Shown: positions 29,296 to 39,410, numbered from the stretch's first letter. The stretch is 64,000 bases of DNA from Serratia fonticola (GCF_001006005.1 NZ_CP011254.1:2790001-2854000), one strand, 5' to 3'. Program-made: numbers and translations. Notes: generated by a model not told the origin, from the letters alone.

Positions 29296-31860
29296 ATGTC
29301 GCTCAAAAACTATCCCATATTTCCGCCTCTGCTATCAACGTGCTGCCGCTATGGCCTCTTTTTGCTCTCTCTGGGCGGGATCTCCCTGGCACAAGGCGCG
29401 ACGGACGACTACGCCTTCGACGCCGATTTACTGCGTGGCAGCGTTTTCAGCACTACGCAACTTGAACAGTTCAACCAACAGGATCTGGTGACGCCAGGCA
29501 CTTATGAGGTCGAGCTGTTTACCAACGGTGTGTTTGTTGAACGCAGCAAAATCCGCTTTGTCCTGGGCGACGATCGGCACGTATTGCCCTGTTTTGAGCA
29601 GCAACAGCTGGAGCGCCTTGGCCTTAAGGAAGTGCCTGTGGCGCCTGCGGAAGGCTGCCTGCAACCTGGACGCGATCTTAAAGATATTCAGGTTCAGGCC
29701 GATATGTCACAGTTGAGACTGGATCTCAGCATTCCACAAAGTTTGCTGAACCATAAACCCCGTGGCAGCGTTAGCCCTGACAGCCTAAGCAGTGGTGAAA
29801 CAATGGCGTTTTTCAACTACAACGTTAACCAATATCACGTCAACTACCGCCAGGGGCAGACCAAGGATCTCAACTCCACCTTCGCCAACATGAACGGGGG
29901 TTTTAACCTGGGGTTATGGCGTTACCGCCAGCAATCCAGCTTCCGTTTTGATAATGAACTTGGCAGCCATTGGGAGACCAGCCGCCGCTATGTTCAGCGG
30001 GCGGTGCTGCCGTTACGCAGTGAGGTGTTGCTGGGGGAAGGCTTTACTGACGGCCATTTCTTCGCCGGGCTGGGGTTTCGCGGCGTTCGGATGACGTCGG
30101 ACGATCGTATGCTGCCCGACTCGCTGCGAGGCTATGCTCCCGTGGTGCGCGGTATTGCCAACAGTAACGCCAGAGTGACCGTATTACAGGGCAAAAGCCA
30201 ATTGTATGAAACCACGGTGGCCCCGGGTCCCTTTGCGATTGACGATCTGTTTGCCACCAATTTCTCTGGTGACCTGACGGTGGTGGTGACCGAGGCCGAT
30301 GGTAGCGTCAGCACCTTCACCGTGCCATTCTCTGCCGTTCCTCAATCCATGCGCCCCGGATCCTCACGCTATTCGGCGACCCTTGGGCGATCGCGCTTTA
30401 TCGGCGACAACGATCTGTTCAGTGAGTTGACCTGGCAGTATGGTTTGAGCAACTCGGTGACGTTTAACGCTGGCAACCAGCTAGCTGATGGCTATCAGGC
30501 CTTGATGCTGGGTGGGGTCTACAGTAACTCACTGGGGGCTTTTGGCCTGGATAGCACATTTTCCCATGCCAGCCTGCCGGAAGGCGATACCTCTGGTTGG
30601 ATGCTGCATCTCTCCTATAGTAAAAGCTTTACCCCAACGGATACCACGCTTTCCATCGCCGGGTATCGTTACTCCACCGAAGGGTTTCGTGATTTGAGCG
30701 ATGTGCTTGGCGTACGTCAGGCCGACAGCAGTGGGCAAAGCTGGCAATCCGATTCCTATCGCCAGCAGTCACGCTTTGAAGTGGCCGTCAATCAGGGGAT
30801 CGGCTCATTGGGCAACCTGACGCTATCAGGCTCTACCCAGGATTACCGCGATGGGCGCGGCCGGGATAATCAGCTACAGTTGGGTTGGGGCAAGGTCTTT
30901 GGCAACGGCGTCGCGTTGAACCTTTCTGTGACGCGTACCCGTAGCCTGAACGGCAACAATAGCGCCTATTACGACGGCAGCCAGCCCTATGTGAATACCA
31001 ATGATCCCGCGAGTAGCAATACCTCGCAAACCGTTAGTTCGCTCTCGGTTTCCTTTCCTCTTGGCCGCTCTTCTTCTGCGCCAACGGCATCGTTGTTCTC
31101 TAACCATAGCCAGGGGCAGGGAGGGAGCTATCAGGCGGCGATCTCGGGCAACGTGGGGGAGACGCAGCAGGTCGGCTATGGGCTTAATTTCACCACCGAC
31201 GATAATAACCGTAACAGCATCTGGGGGGGGAACCTGCAAACCCGCCTGCCTTATGCCAGTGCCACCGGTTCGGTTTCAGCATCCAGCCAATATTGGCAGG
31301 GGTCGGCTGCACTACAGGGGGCCGTGGTTGCCCACCGTGGTGGGGTCACGCTCGGGCCTTATGTTGGTGATACCTTTGCCCTGATCGATGCCCCTGGTGC
31401 GCGTGGTGCGCAAGTGATGGATGGGCAGGGCGCCCGTGTCGATCGTTTCGGCTATGCCCTGGTTCCTTCGCTGGTGCCCTATCATTTCAATACCGTGGCT
31501 CTGAATCCGCAGGGGATGAGCAGCAAAGCAGAATTGGAAGATGGGCAACAGCGCGTGGCTCCTTTCGCAGGAGCCACGGTGCGGGTGCATTTCAAGACGA
31601 TACGGGGCCAGGCTGTGCTGATCAAAGTTCAGCGGCCGGATGGCAGTATAATCCCGATGGGTACCTCGGTCTTTGATGAGAACAATAACGATGTCGGCAT
31701 GGTCGGCCAGGCTAATCAGGTCTATTTGCGCAGTGATAAACCGCAAGGGAAATTGACCTTACGCTGGGGTGAAGGGGCGACTGAACGATGCAGTCTGCCC
31801 TATAAATTACCTCCGCCAACCGATGAGCCGCTCCTGCTGCTGAAGGCGACATGCCGCTGA
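29296..31860 (+). CDS. Outer-membrane fimbrial usher (FimD/PapC family)
   Basis: The 854-residue usher forms the outer-membrane pore and assembly platform. A signal peptide (about 1-35) is followed by the N-terminal chaperone-binding domain (YAFDADLLRG, TYEVELFTNGVFVE), a 24-stranded barrel region with a plug domain (GANSNARVTVLQ-like stretch near 290 and APGPFAIDDLFAT), and C-terminal domains with RGAQVMDGQGARVDRFGYAL and PLPYKLPP-like ending. GGGAGG precedes the ATG. Length and motifs are normal for the family. Confidence 0.95.
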   Translation: MSLKNYPIFPPLLSTCCRYGLFLLSLGGISLAQGATDDYAFDADLLRGSVFSTTQLEQFNQQDLVTPGTYEVELFTNGVFVERSKIRFVLGDDRHVLPCFEQQQLERLGLKEVPVAPAEGCLQPGRDLKDIQVQADMSQLRLDLSIPQSLLNHKPRGSVSPDSLSSGETMAFFNYNVNQYHVNYRQGQTKDLNSTFANMNGGFNLGLWRYRQQSSFRFDNELGSHWETSRRYVQRAVLPLRSEVLLGEGFTDGHFFAGLGFRGVRMTSDDRMLPDSLRGYAPVVRGIANSNARVTVLQGKSQLYETTVAPGPFAIDDLFATNFSGDLTVVVTEADGSVSTFTVPFSAVPQSMRPGSSRYSATLGRSRFIGDNDLFSELTWQYGLSNSVTFNAGNQLADGYQALMLGGVYSNSLGAFGLDSTFSHASLPEGDTSGWMLHLSYSKSFTPTDTTLSIAGYRYSTEGFRDLSDVLGVRQADSSGQSWQSDSYRQQSRFEVAVNQGIGSLGNLTLSGSTQDYRDGRGRDNQLQLGWGKVFGNGVALNLSVTRTRSLNGNNSAYYDGSQPYVNTNDPASSNTSQTVSSLSVSFPLGRSSSAPTASLFSNHSQGQGGSYQAAISGNVGETQQVGYGLNFTTDDNNRNSIWGGNLQTRLPYASATGSVSASSQYWQGSAALQGAVVAHRGGVTLGPYVGDTFALIDAPGARGAQVMDGQGARVDRFGYALVPSLVPYHFNTVALNPQGMSSKAELEDGQQRVAPFAGATVRVHFKTIRGQAVLIKVQRPDGSIIPMGTSVFDENNNDVGMVGQANQVYLRSDKPQGKLTLRWGEGATERCSLPYKLPPPTDEPLLLLKATCR

Positions 31861-31889
31861 TTCACCGATTATTCACCGGAGGTTATTCC

Positions 31890-33227
31890 ATGAAGTTATT
31901 TTCATTGCTGCGGTTGGCGCTATTGGGGAGCCTACTTGCAGGGATCGGCCTGCCAGCGGCGGCCAGATGCACCCGCGTTTCTCCAGCTATTGACTCCGGT
32001 TGCGACGCCTGTGGCGTCGGGGTCGGCCTGGGGCGTATCAACCTGACCAGCACATACCTGCAGCCCGTAGGCACGCCGCTGGGCAGTAGCGTGTTTGATT
32101 TCACCTCCGGCGTCCGTTACCCGGATCCGAACAAAGTCTTGTATCAGTGCGATGCCAGTGACGTCGGGCAGATTTTTGAAGTGTTTGCCACCAACGGTGA
32201 CGACCGGGTGGGGGGCTATTATGATTTAGGGGCGGCAGACGGCAACCCCAATTATTATGCCACCTACTTTCCCTATGTCGGCATTCGGCTAACCCATCTG
32301 GATTCGGGCAAGGTATTTACCCGTTACTGGCAGGCAACGCCGATCACCCGTTATGCCACGGTGGGTGACAAGATCCAGATCCGGGTCAAGGATTTCAGCC
32401 CCATCCGGGCCGATCTGATCCGCATCAGTTCACTCCCCGGCCGTGGTGCCAGTAACTACTGTGGTTACAGCGCGTCTAATCCATTGAGTGGTATGGCTTC
32501 CACCACGGGTAATTCGAACTATACTTGCATCCAGCCTAATGGCTATGTGACCTTCCAAGGGCCGGGCATTGCGTCAGATCCTATCGGTAGCGATTCGGCC
32601 ACCAACTATTCGACCTGGGGTACTGGGCGTTGGAATGCGATGGGGATGGGAACGTCGCCGATTTCTTCCCTTTCTTACACCGCCACCTGTGTGGCACGCA
32701 ACGTCACGCCGCTGGTGATCCTGCCGACGCTTTCCGTCGGCCAATTAACCGCGGGGCGAACTTCTCAGGCCCAATTCACCATCAATATTGAATGTGATAA
32801 TGCTGCCGTTTCGGGGATTAGCACCAATCGCACCGCCCTGGGCCTGCAAGTCCCTTATGCCAGCTTTGCTCTGGCGCAACAGCTTGGTCTGGTCAACGCT
32901 AGCGGGGGCGTCAGCTATCTGCTCTCTGACGGTTATGGCACGGACAGCAGTGTAGCGACCGGCGTGGGAATTGCGCTCTCTAACAGTAGCAACGGTACAC
33001 CAATGAATTTTGTCGGCTGGGCCCGCTGTAGTGCTGGCCAGTGCCCGCAGGGTAACAATGCGGGTTGGTACCCTGTTCTCGATGGCGCAAGCAACGGGGG
33101 CAGCACCGCGACGGGGTATACCCATTACACCACGCAGTTGACAGCCACATTATCGCGCTTGCCGGGGCAGACCGTTACGGCGGGCAAGGTTGATGCCAAG
33201 GCGTATGTTTGGGTCAAGGTGCAGTAG
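31890..33227 (+). CDS. Fimbrial tip adhesin candidate
   Basis: The 445-residue secreted protein has a signal peptide (MKLFSLLRLALLGSLLAGIG to PAAA) and two halves. The N-terminal part (about 25-260) is a Cys-containing lectin-like domain (CTRVSPAIDSGCDACGVG, RYWQATPITRYATVGD). The C-terminal part looks like a pilin domain (TARNVTPLVILPTLSVG, then IECDN, ending in AYVWVKVQ). This two-domain plan is typical of tip adhesins. I choose ATG 31890 because CCGGAGG lies just upstream and a signal peptide follows; ATG 31851 would overlap the usher gene. The receptor cannot be read from sequence. Confidence 0.83.
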   Translation: MKLFSLLRLALLGSLLAGIGLPAAARCTRVSPAIDSGCDACGVGVGLGRINLTSTYLQPVGTPLGSSVFDFTSGVRYPDPNKVLYQCDASDVGQIFEVFATNGDDRVGGYYDLGAADGNPNYYATYFPYVGIRLTHLDSGKVFTRYWQATPITRYATVGDKIQIRVKDFSPIRADLIRISSLPGRGASNYCGYSASNPLSGMASTTGNSNYTCIQPNGYVTFQGPGIASDPIGSDSATNYSTWGTGRWNAMGMGTSPISSLSYTATCVARNVTPLVILPTLSVGQLTAGRTSQAQFTINIECDNAAVSGISTNRTALGLQVPYASFALAQQLGLVNASGGVSYLLSDGYGTDSSVATGVGIALSNSSNGTPMNFVGWARCSAGQCPQGNNAGWYPVLDGASNGGSTATGYTHYTTQLTATLSRLPGQTVTAGKVDAKAYVWVKVQ

Positions 33228-33234
33228 GAAAATT

Positions 33235-33978
33235 ATGAAGAGAATCGTCTGTACGCTACTGCTGCTCGCTGGCTTGTTACCTGCAATGTTGGCTCAGGCC
33301 GGCATTATTGCCTCCGCGACGCGAGTGATTTTTCGTGAGGGCGATAATGAAAAAAGCTTGATGCTCCTCAATACCAACGACTACCCGATCGTGGTGCAAA
33401 CCTGGGTAGACGATGGGGATGTCAATGCGGCCCCTGAACAATCAACAGCGCCTTTTGTCAGCTTGCCAGCGGTATTTAGCATGCAGCCCAAGACCATGAA
33501 AGGGCTGAGGCTGATTTATAACCAGCAGTCACTGCCAAAGGATCGGGAATCGGTCTTCTGGATTAATCTGTACGAAATCCCACCGACGCGCCCGGTGATC
33601 CCCCCGCTGCAGCCTAGCGTGACCATGGCGATGAACACCCAGATGAAGATTTTCTATCGGCCCAAGGCGGTGGTCGCGGCCGAGAAGGATGCCCCTAAGC
33701 CGGTGTTCACCCTGCAAAAGGAAGATAATCATTACGTCTTGCTGTGCGATAACCCATCGCCGGTTTATCTCTCTTTTTCCCGTCTTGCGCTGCGCGTTGG
33801 CCAGCAGGATTATCCGGTGCAACAAGAGAGCGATATGATGACGCCGCCTTACGGCAGTAAAAAGTATCGGATTAATGATATTGTTCAATCGGGGGCTATC
33901 TCTTCAGCGATGGTCAACGCCGCCATTATCGATGATCAGGGTAATGCGGTCGATCAGCAATATGCCGTACGGAAATAA
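33235..33978 (+). CDS. Periplasmic fimbrial chaperone (PapD/FimC family), copy 2
   Basis: The 247-residue protein is a second PapD-like chaperone: signal peptide MKRIVCTLLLLAGLLPAMLA, then IIASATRVIFREGDNEKSLM, ESVFWINLYEIPP, MKIFYRPKAV and the second domain with NPSPVYLSFS. The ATG 33235 start gives a clean signal peptide; upstream in-frame codons overlap the adhesin gene. It is only distantly similar to copy 1, so this is not a recent duplication. One chaperone may serve the shaft pilin and the other the adhesin. Confidence 0.92.
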   Translation: MKRIVCTLLLLAGLLPAMLAQAGIIASATRVIFREGDNEKSLMLLNTNDYPIVVQTWVDDGDVNAAPEQSTAPFVSLPAVFSMQPKTMKGLRLIYNQQSLPKDRESVFWINLYEIPPTRPVIPPLQPSVTMAMNTQMKIFYRPKAVVAAEKDAPKPVFTLQKEDNHYVLLCDNPSPVYLSFSRLALRVGQQDYPVQQESDMMTPPYGSKKYRINDIVQSGAISSAMVNAAIIDDQGNAVDQQYAVRK

Positions 33979-34011
33979 CAGGCCGCACCTTGTGGTCAAA
34001 TAGAGAATAAG

Positions 34012-34866
34012 ATGACACCCACTAAACATCAGATCGAACTAGAATTGGCACAACGAGCCACCAAGATAAGAAGCTCGGGGCGGTTCCATCAGGCGATAAT
34101 TAAACACGGCGTGCTGATAGATGAAACCTATCGGAATCATCCCATGTTCTACAAAATCATCTTTCGTAACAGCCGCTTTATTATCTGCTCGACTCTGCTG
34201 GCCATTTATTACACTCAAGGCGAGGCAGCCCTGAAGGATGTTAAAGCCTTTTTTAAAGGCAAAGATATTATCAGCGAGAACGCGTTGGATTCGTTTCTGT
34301 TCTTCCTGCGCGTTGGGCGCTGGCTAGAGGTCAAGAAGGACGATCAAGACCGGCGCACGCTGTTGTTTAGGCCTACCCCGAATGCCCTGCGCCAAACCCA
34401 TGAGCTGGTTTCCTCGATGGCGTTGCCCTATCAAACGTTGGCCCCCGAAATTCCGGTTGCCGACCTGCTGGATCAGAGCTGGTTTTTACCTGCGTTCTTC
34501 AAGGTTTACGGCCAACTGATGATACAGGAGATCTATCTGAACGATCTGGTACCACAGGCCGCATTATTTATTACTAAAGATGCGGGCCATATGGTGTTGC
34601 TGATGCTATTTATGGAAAGTATCCGCCACAATTCCCACATGCTGTTTTTGTCCTCGGCGGAGATCGCCAAGTTTAGCTCGGTGTCCCGTACGCATATCAA
34701 TCGGATCCTGCTGGCGGCGGAAAAATCGGGCCTGCTCACCACTAAAAATAACGTGCTGATTGAGTTGAATAGCTCGTTTATTGAGATGGCAGAGCGCTAC
34801 TTTAGCCTGTATATGGCGATGGTGGGTTATAGCCTGGATGGAGCATGTCAGCAGCATAATAACTAG
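34012..34866 (+). CDS. Putative winged-helix regulator of the fimbrial operon
   Basis: This 284-residue soluble protein has no signal peptide. The C-terminal part has a plausible helix-turn-helix (FLSSAEIAKFSSVSRTHINR followed by ILLAAEKSGLLTTKNN), a Crp- or MarR-like pattern, and an earlier segment (NALDSFLFFLRVGRWLEVKK) that may be a second winged helix. It lies 33 bases after the second chaperone in the same direction, so I infer a transcriptional regulator of the fimbrial genes. I do not recognise its family. Confidence 0.65.
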   Translation: MTPTKHQIELELAQRATKIRSSGRFHQAIIKHGVLIDETYRNHPMFYKIIFRNSRFIICSTLLAIYYTQGEAALKDVKAFFKGKDIISENALDSFLFFLRVGRWLEVKKDDQDRRTLLFRPTPNALRQTHELVSSMALPYQTLAPEIPVADLLDQSWFLPAFFKVYGQLMIQEIYLNDLVPQAALFITKDAGHMVLLMLFMESIRHNSHMLFLSSAEIAKFSSVSRTHINRILLAAEKSGLLTTKNNVLIELNSSFIEMAERYFSLYMAMVGYSLDGACQQHNN

Positions 34867-35160
34867 ATCTGCCAGGAAAACCACGACAGTGATATAGCTG
34901 CGACATGCAATTTATAGCATTCAACTAATTATCATGGTATTTATTGTGGTTTTAATTTTTATAACACCATGATTTTATTGCTGTAATAAAAATCCCATTT
35001 TTATATTCTTTTTTATTATGTCTTATAGTTGTTAGCTACTAGACTCTAAAATCTATCAGGGAAATATCTGCTTTCCCCCTCGATTAAATACCTTAAATAG
35101 AGCTGGTGGAATAATGCCATTGGCTATCGTACTTTGTTGCATACAGACTGAGAGGTTGGA

Positions 35161-36351
35161 ATGCGAAGTAGGATAATTATTGTAGGTGGTGGTACGGGAG
35201 GTACCATACTGGCCAATCTCTTGGCCGCCAAGTTACACCGGGAGGTTATCAATAATCAGGTTGAAATCATGATGATTTCTGACTCACCGGTGCATTATTA
35301 CAAGCCCGCGTTTATGTATGTCGCCTTTAATGCTTTTTTCAAACAAGAACTGACCAGGCCACAGCAAAGTCTATTACGGCCAGAGATACAGTTTATTGTT
35401 GATAAGGCTGAACAATTCGATTTATCCCAGCGTTGTATTTATACCCGCAGTGGCAATAAATATCACTACGACTTTTTAGTCTTTGCCACCGGCTGCGTAC
35501 CCTGGCCAGAACAGATTGAAGGATTGGCCCAGGCGGGCGATCACTTTTACCAATATCAGGCGGCTCGCCAGTTGGCGCAAAAGTTGGCCACTATCGAGAA
35601 AGGGCGCATTTTTATCACGGTGTCATTCCCACAAACGCCCAACGTACCGCACCAATGTGGTATTGCCCCGATAGAAACCACCCTGATGCTGGATGACTAT
35701 CTGCGGCGGCGCGGGGTGCGTAACAACGTTGAAATTGTTTATACCTACCCGACCATTTCACAGCTCCTGCGTAACTGCCTGTTCCTACAACGCCCCACCG
35801 GCGAGGCTCTGCCCAGCATTTTTGCGGCCCGCGATATCAAGCATCAGCGCGGTTTTACCCTAAGCAAAGTGGATAGCGAACGGCGCATTGCCTATTCCTC
35901 TGAGGGTGACGAACAACCCTTCGACATCCTGATGGCTACCCCGCCGATCCGTGCGGTGGAAGCGGTGCGCAACACCGGGCTGAGCGATATCGATAACGGC
36001 GAAGGCTGGCTCCCCACCGATCACCAGACGCTGCAGGTTTATGGCCAGCAGGGCGTTTATGTGATTGGCGATACCGTCGATCTGCCGGTCAGCAAGGCGG
36101 GCGGTTCCTGCCATAACCAGGCCCCGGTGATTGCCGACAATATCGTCGCGGAACTGCGCTTAGGCCAGCCCCACACCCATTACGACGGCAAGGTGCAGGC
36201 CATCGCCCAAATGGGGCTACAGGCCGGTATGCCGTTGGTTTACGACTATCGCCATGACGTGATCCCCACACCTGCCACTAAGCTGGGCGGCATGTTGCGC
36301 AACGGGTTTAACCGTGGCCTGTACTGGGCCACCGTGCGCGGACTGATTTGA
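35161..36351 (+). CDS. Sulfide:quinone oxidoreductase-like flavoprotein
   Basis: The 396-residue protein is a FAD-dependent pyridine-nucleotide-disulfide-type oxidoreductase. An ADP-binding fold IIIVGGGTGGTILANLLAAK opens it, a second glycine-containing segment lies near 150-155, and the FAD-binding GVYVIGDTVDL is near 300. Cys112 (ATGCVPW), Cys166 (PHQCGIAP) and Cys317 (GSCHNQAP) are at positions where sulfide:quinone reductases carry redox Cys, so sulfide oxidation to sulfane sulfur with electrons passed to quinone is the likely reaction. It is followed after 11 bases by the DUF1641 gene and then by methionine gamma-lyase. Confidence 0.8.
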   Translation: MRSRIIIVGGGTGGTILANLLAAKLHREVINNQVEIMMISDSPVHYYKPAFMYVAFNAFFKQELTRPQQSLLRPEIQFIVDKAEQFDLSQRCIYTRSGNKYHYDFLVFATGCVPWPEQIEGLAQAGDHFYQYQAARQLAQKLATIEKGRIFITVSFPQTPNVPHQCGIAPIETTLMLDDYLRRRGVRNNVEIVYTYPTISQLLRNCLFLQRPTGEALPSIFAARDIKHQRGFTLSKVDSERRIAYSSEGDEQPFDILMATPPIRAVEAVRNTGLSDIDNGEGWLPTDHQTLQVYGQQGVYVIGDTVDLPVSKAGGSCHNQAPVIADNIVAELRLGQPHTHYDGKVQAIAQMGLQAGMPLVYDYRHDVIPTPATKLGGMLRNGFNRGLYWATVRGLI

Positions 36352-36362
36352 ACGGAGGAAAT

Positions 36363-36734
36363 ATGGACTCATCGCAAGCACAGCCGTTAGATGCCCTGTT
36401 AGCCAAGCTTGATCCGCTGCTGGCGACCGGCAGGCTGGATAACGTGGTCGATCTGCTGTCGTTGCTGTCTGACATAACGGATATTGCGGACAACGCGCTG
36501 GTGGAAAAACTGGCCGGGGTGTTCGAAGGCGTGGTCGCTGCGGGTTGGGAGGGCGGCATGGCGCTGAAGATGGCGCATAGCGAGCTGCAATTGAACACCT
36601 CGCCCGCCAACTACCGTTCGGTCTATGCGCTGCTGCGCCAGCCGGACACGCTATTGGGATTGATGCTGGTGTTGCGCACGTTGCAAATCATCGGCCAGCG
36701 GTTGCGAACCTCGACGTTGCCAGCGGAAAGCTGA
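36363..36734 (+). CDS. DUF1641-family protein
   Basis: This 123-residue, largely helical protein belongs to the DUF1641 family by its pattern (LDPLLATGRLDNVVDLLSLL, LRQPDTLLGLMLVLRTLQIIG). Members are often found next to SQR-like flavoproteins and are thought to be partners or membrane-associated subunits; the role is unknown. ATG 36363 has GGAGG at 36354-36358; the TTG at 36348 inside the flavoprotein stop region is not needed. Confidence 0.78.
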   Translation: MDSSQAQPLDALLAKLDPLLATGRLDNVVDLLSLLSDITDIADNALVEKLAGVFEGVVAAGWEGGMALKMAHSELQLNTSPANYRSVYALLRQPDTLLGLMLVLRTLQIIGQRLRTSTLPAES

Positions 36735-36767
36735 CGGCAACTTTTCTTCCCCCAACAGGACAGCTCT

Positions 36768-37964
36768 ATGTCAATGCAATCCAAACAGGCGTTCGCCACA
36801 CGCGCCATTCATCACGGTTATGATCCGCAGCAATTTCTGGGTGCGCTTTGCCCACCGGTTTTTATGAGTTCGACCTTTACCTTTCCCTCCGCGGAATATG
36901 GCGGTGCCTGTTTCGCTGGTACCGAGCCTGGCTATTTTTACTCGCGTATTGCCAATCCAACGCTGAATTTACTGGAGCAGCGCATCGCCAACCTGGAGGG
37001 CGGAGAGGCCGCCGTAGCCTTCTCCTCCGGCATGGGAGCGATCACTGCCTGTTGTTGGACGTTGCTGGCACCGGGCGATGAACTGATCGTCGATGAGACG
37101 ATTTATGGCTGCACCTTCAGCTACTTCCATCATGGCCTGGCGCGTTACGGCGTGAATATCACCCACGTTGACCTGACACGTCCAGACCAACTGGCGAAGG
37201 CCATCGGGCCACGTACCCGGTTGGTATATTGCGAAACGCCAGCCAACCCGAATATGCGCCTGATCGATATTGCGGCCATCGCCGAAATCACTCACGGGCA
37301 ACCACGGGCGCAGTTGCTGGTAGATAACACCTACTGCACGCCATACCTGCAACAGCCGCTGGCGTTGGGGGCGGATATGGTGGTGCACTCCGCCACCAAA
37401 TATCTGGGTGGGCATGGCGATCTGCTGGCCGGGCTGGTGATCGCCAAGGCTGAGTTGGCGCAGGAGATCCGCCTGGTCGGTTTGAAGGACATGACCGGAG
37501 CGGTGCTGTCAGCTCAGGATGCGTCTTTGCTGCTACGTGGCCTGAAAACCCTGCCATTGCGCATGGAGCGCCATTGCGACAACGCTCAGCAGTTGGCAGA
37601 GCTGTTGGAACAGCATCCGGCGGTGGAGCGAGTTTATTACCCTGGATTGGAGAACTTCCCGCAACATGGCTTGGCCAGCCAGCAGATGAGCCGCCCTGGC
37701 GGGATGTTGGCCTTTGAGCTGAAAGGGGGAATGGAAGCCGGGATCCGCTTCCTCAACGGACTAAATCTGATCCTGCGGGCGGTGAGCCTGGGGGATTGCG
37801 AATCGTTGGCACAGCATCCGGCGAGTATGACGCACTCCGCCTATAGTGCCGAAGAACGCCGGCGGCACCATATCAGCGACGGGCTGATCCGGCTTTCTGC
37901 AGGACTGGAAGATGTTGAAGATTTGAAGGCGGATATCAATCAGGCGCTGGCGCGTTGCCAGTAA
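36768..37964 (+). CDS. megL: Methionine gamma-lyase (PLP-dependent trans-sulfuration family)
   Basis: The 398-residue enzyme belongs to the Cys/Met metabolism PLP family. Lys211 in HSATKYLGGHGD is the Schiff-base lysine. Tyr113 and Cys115 in TIYGCTFSYF match Tyr114 and Cys116 of Pseudomonas putida methionine gamma-lyase, where Cys116 marks gamma-elimination of methionine; cystathionine enzymes lack it. The reaction gives methanethiol, ammonia and 2-oxobutyrate. A homocysteine- or cysteine-active variant is possible. Its place behind the SQR-like gene suggests linked volatile sulfur production and oxidation. Confidence 0.85.
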   Translation: MSMQSKQAFATRAIHHGYDPQQFLGALCPPVFMSSTFTFPSAEYGGACFAGTEPGYFYSRIANPTLNLLEQRIANLEGGEAAVAFSSGMGAITACCWTLLAPGDELIVDETIYGCTFSYFHHGLARYGVNITHVDLTRPDQLAKAIGPRTRLVYCETPANPNMRLIDIAAIAEITHGQPRAQLLVDNTYCTPYLQQPLALGADMVVHSATKYLGGHGDLLAGLVIAKAELAQEIRLVGLKDMTGAVLSAQDASLLLRGLKTLPLRMERHCDNAQQLAELLEQHPAVERVYYPGLENFPQHGLASQQMSRPGGMLAFELKGGMEAGIRFLNGLNLILRAVSLGDCESLAQHPASMTHSAYSAEERRRHHISDGLIRLSAGLEDVEDLKADINQALARCQ

Positions 37965-37978
37965 ACCTGCTGCAGCGG

Positions 37979-38017
37979 CCACCAGCCTCATGAGTCGAGG
38001 CTGGTGGGCTGGTTTTT
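37979..38017 (+). terminator. Intrinsic terminator of megL
   Basis: CCACCAGCCTC (37979-37989) pairs perfectly with GAGGCTGGTGG (37997-38007) over an ATGAGTC loop, followed by GCTGGTTTTT. It lies between convergent megL and the permease gene. Confidence 0.75.
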
Positions 38018-39410
38018 AGCGGCTTTCTGTTGAGACTACGACAGGAGTTTCCCCACCTTTTTTGCGTACCCACAACGTATAAGCCAGCGTCAGGAAGGCT
38101 ACCCAGATTAGCCCGACATACAGCGCGATACGGCTTTCCTCGAAGTAACCGAGCAGGCCGATGACGAACACCATAAACGCCGTTGCCAATGCAGGAGCTA
38201 CCGGCCACCAAGGGACTGGGAAGCTCAGCTTGGCCACTTCATCTTTAGTAAGCGTGCGGCGCATGGCGATCTGCGACAGCAGGATCATCAGCCATACCCA
38301 TACCGTGGCAAAGGTGGCGATGGAGGCAATGATGATAAAGATCTGTTTGGGGATCAGATAGTTGAGCACTACGGCCAACAGCAGGGCAATGGACATCACC
38401 AACACCGTCATCCAAGGTACACCGTTACCGGTCAGCTTGGTGAAGGCCTTAGGAGCCTGGCCATCCTGCGCCATGCCGTACATCATGCGGCCAGCGCCGA
38501 AGATGTCGCTGTTGATGGCGGAGATGGCGGCGGTGATCACCACCACGTTCAACACGTTAGCCGCCGAGCTGATGCCCATATGGCTGAAAATCTCGACAAA
38601 CGGGCTACCGTTCTGGCCGATGCTGTTCCACGGATAGATAGACATCAATACCAGCAGGGTCAGCACGTAGAACAGCAGGATACGGACAGGCACGGCGTTG
38701 ATTGCCTTGGGCAGCACCTTGGCGGGATCTTTGGCTTCGCTGGCGGTGATACCGATAATTTCAATCCCGCCGAAGGCAAACATCACCACCGCCAGGGAGG
38801 CAATGACGCCACCGATGCCGTTAGGCATAAAGCCACCGTGTTGCCACAGATTGCTGAAACCGGTCGCTTCCTGCGTGACGCCGAAACCGAACAGCATAAC
38901 GGCAGCCCCACCAATGATCATCGCCACGATAGCGGCAACCTTGATCAGCGACAGCCAGAACTCCATCTCGCCAAACACTTTGACGCTGCACAGGTTAAGC
39001 GCGCCGATAAACAGAATGATGCTCAGTACCCAGACCCATTGCGCGACGTCTGGGAACCATAGCCCCATATAGATGCCGAAGGCTGTCACGTCGGCCAGAG
39101 CCACGATCACCATTTCAAAGGTATAGGTCCAACCGGTGAGGAAGCCCGCTAACGGGCCGAGATAATGGCTGGCGTAGTGGCCAAAGGAGCCAGAGACGGG
39201 CTGATGCACCGCCATCTCGCCCAAGGCACGCATCACCATAAATACCGCCGCACCACCCACCAGATAGGCAAGCAGTACGGCCGGGCCAGCCAGTTGAATC
39301 GCGCCAGCGGAACCATAAAACAGACCGGTACCGATGGCCGAACCCAGGGCCATAAAGCGGATATGTCGCGCGTTCAGGCCACGCCGGAGTTGGGGTTTCT
39401 CATTACGCAT
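38016..39410 (-). CDS. ProY/HutT-type amino acid permease (probable histidine transporter)
   Basis: This 464-residue APC-superfamily permease has twelve membrane helices. The start [20 protein letters not shown] and [12 protein letters not shown] closely resemble E. coli ProY. The hut neighbours (hutU and hutH upstream, same strand) suggest it imports histidine, the role of ProY-like HutT proteins next to hut genes. It starts 140 bases downstream of hutH, beyond a strong hairpin, so expression may be attenuated relative to hutUH. Substrate is inferred from context. Confidence 0.85.
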   Translation of the reverse strand: MRNEKPQLRRGLNARHIRFMALGSAIGTGLFYGSAGAIQLAGPAVLLAYLVGGAAVFMVMRALGEMAVHQPVSGSFGHYASHYLGPLAGFLTGWTYTFEMVIVALADVTAFGIYMGLWFPDVAQWVWVLSIILFIGALNLCSVKVFGEMEFWLSLIKVAAIVAMIIGGAAVMLFGFGVTQEATGFSNLWQHGGFMPNGIGGVIASLAVVMFAFGGIEIIGITASEAKDPAKVLPKAINAVPVRILLFYVLTLLVLMSIYPWNSIGQNGSPFVEIFSHMGISSAANVLNVVVITAAISAINSDIFGAGRMMYGMAQDGQAPKAFTKLTGNGVPWMTVLVMSIALLLAVVLNYLIPKQIFIIIASIATFATVWVWLMILLSQIAMRRTLTKDEVAKLSFPVPWWPVAPALATAFMVFVIGLLGYFEESRIALYVGLIWVAFLTLAYTLWVRKKGGETPVVVSTESR

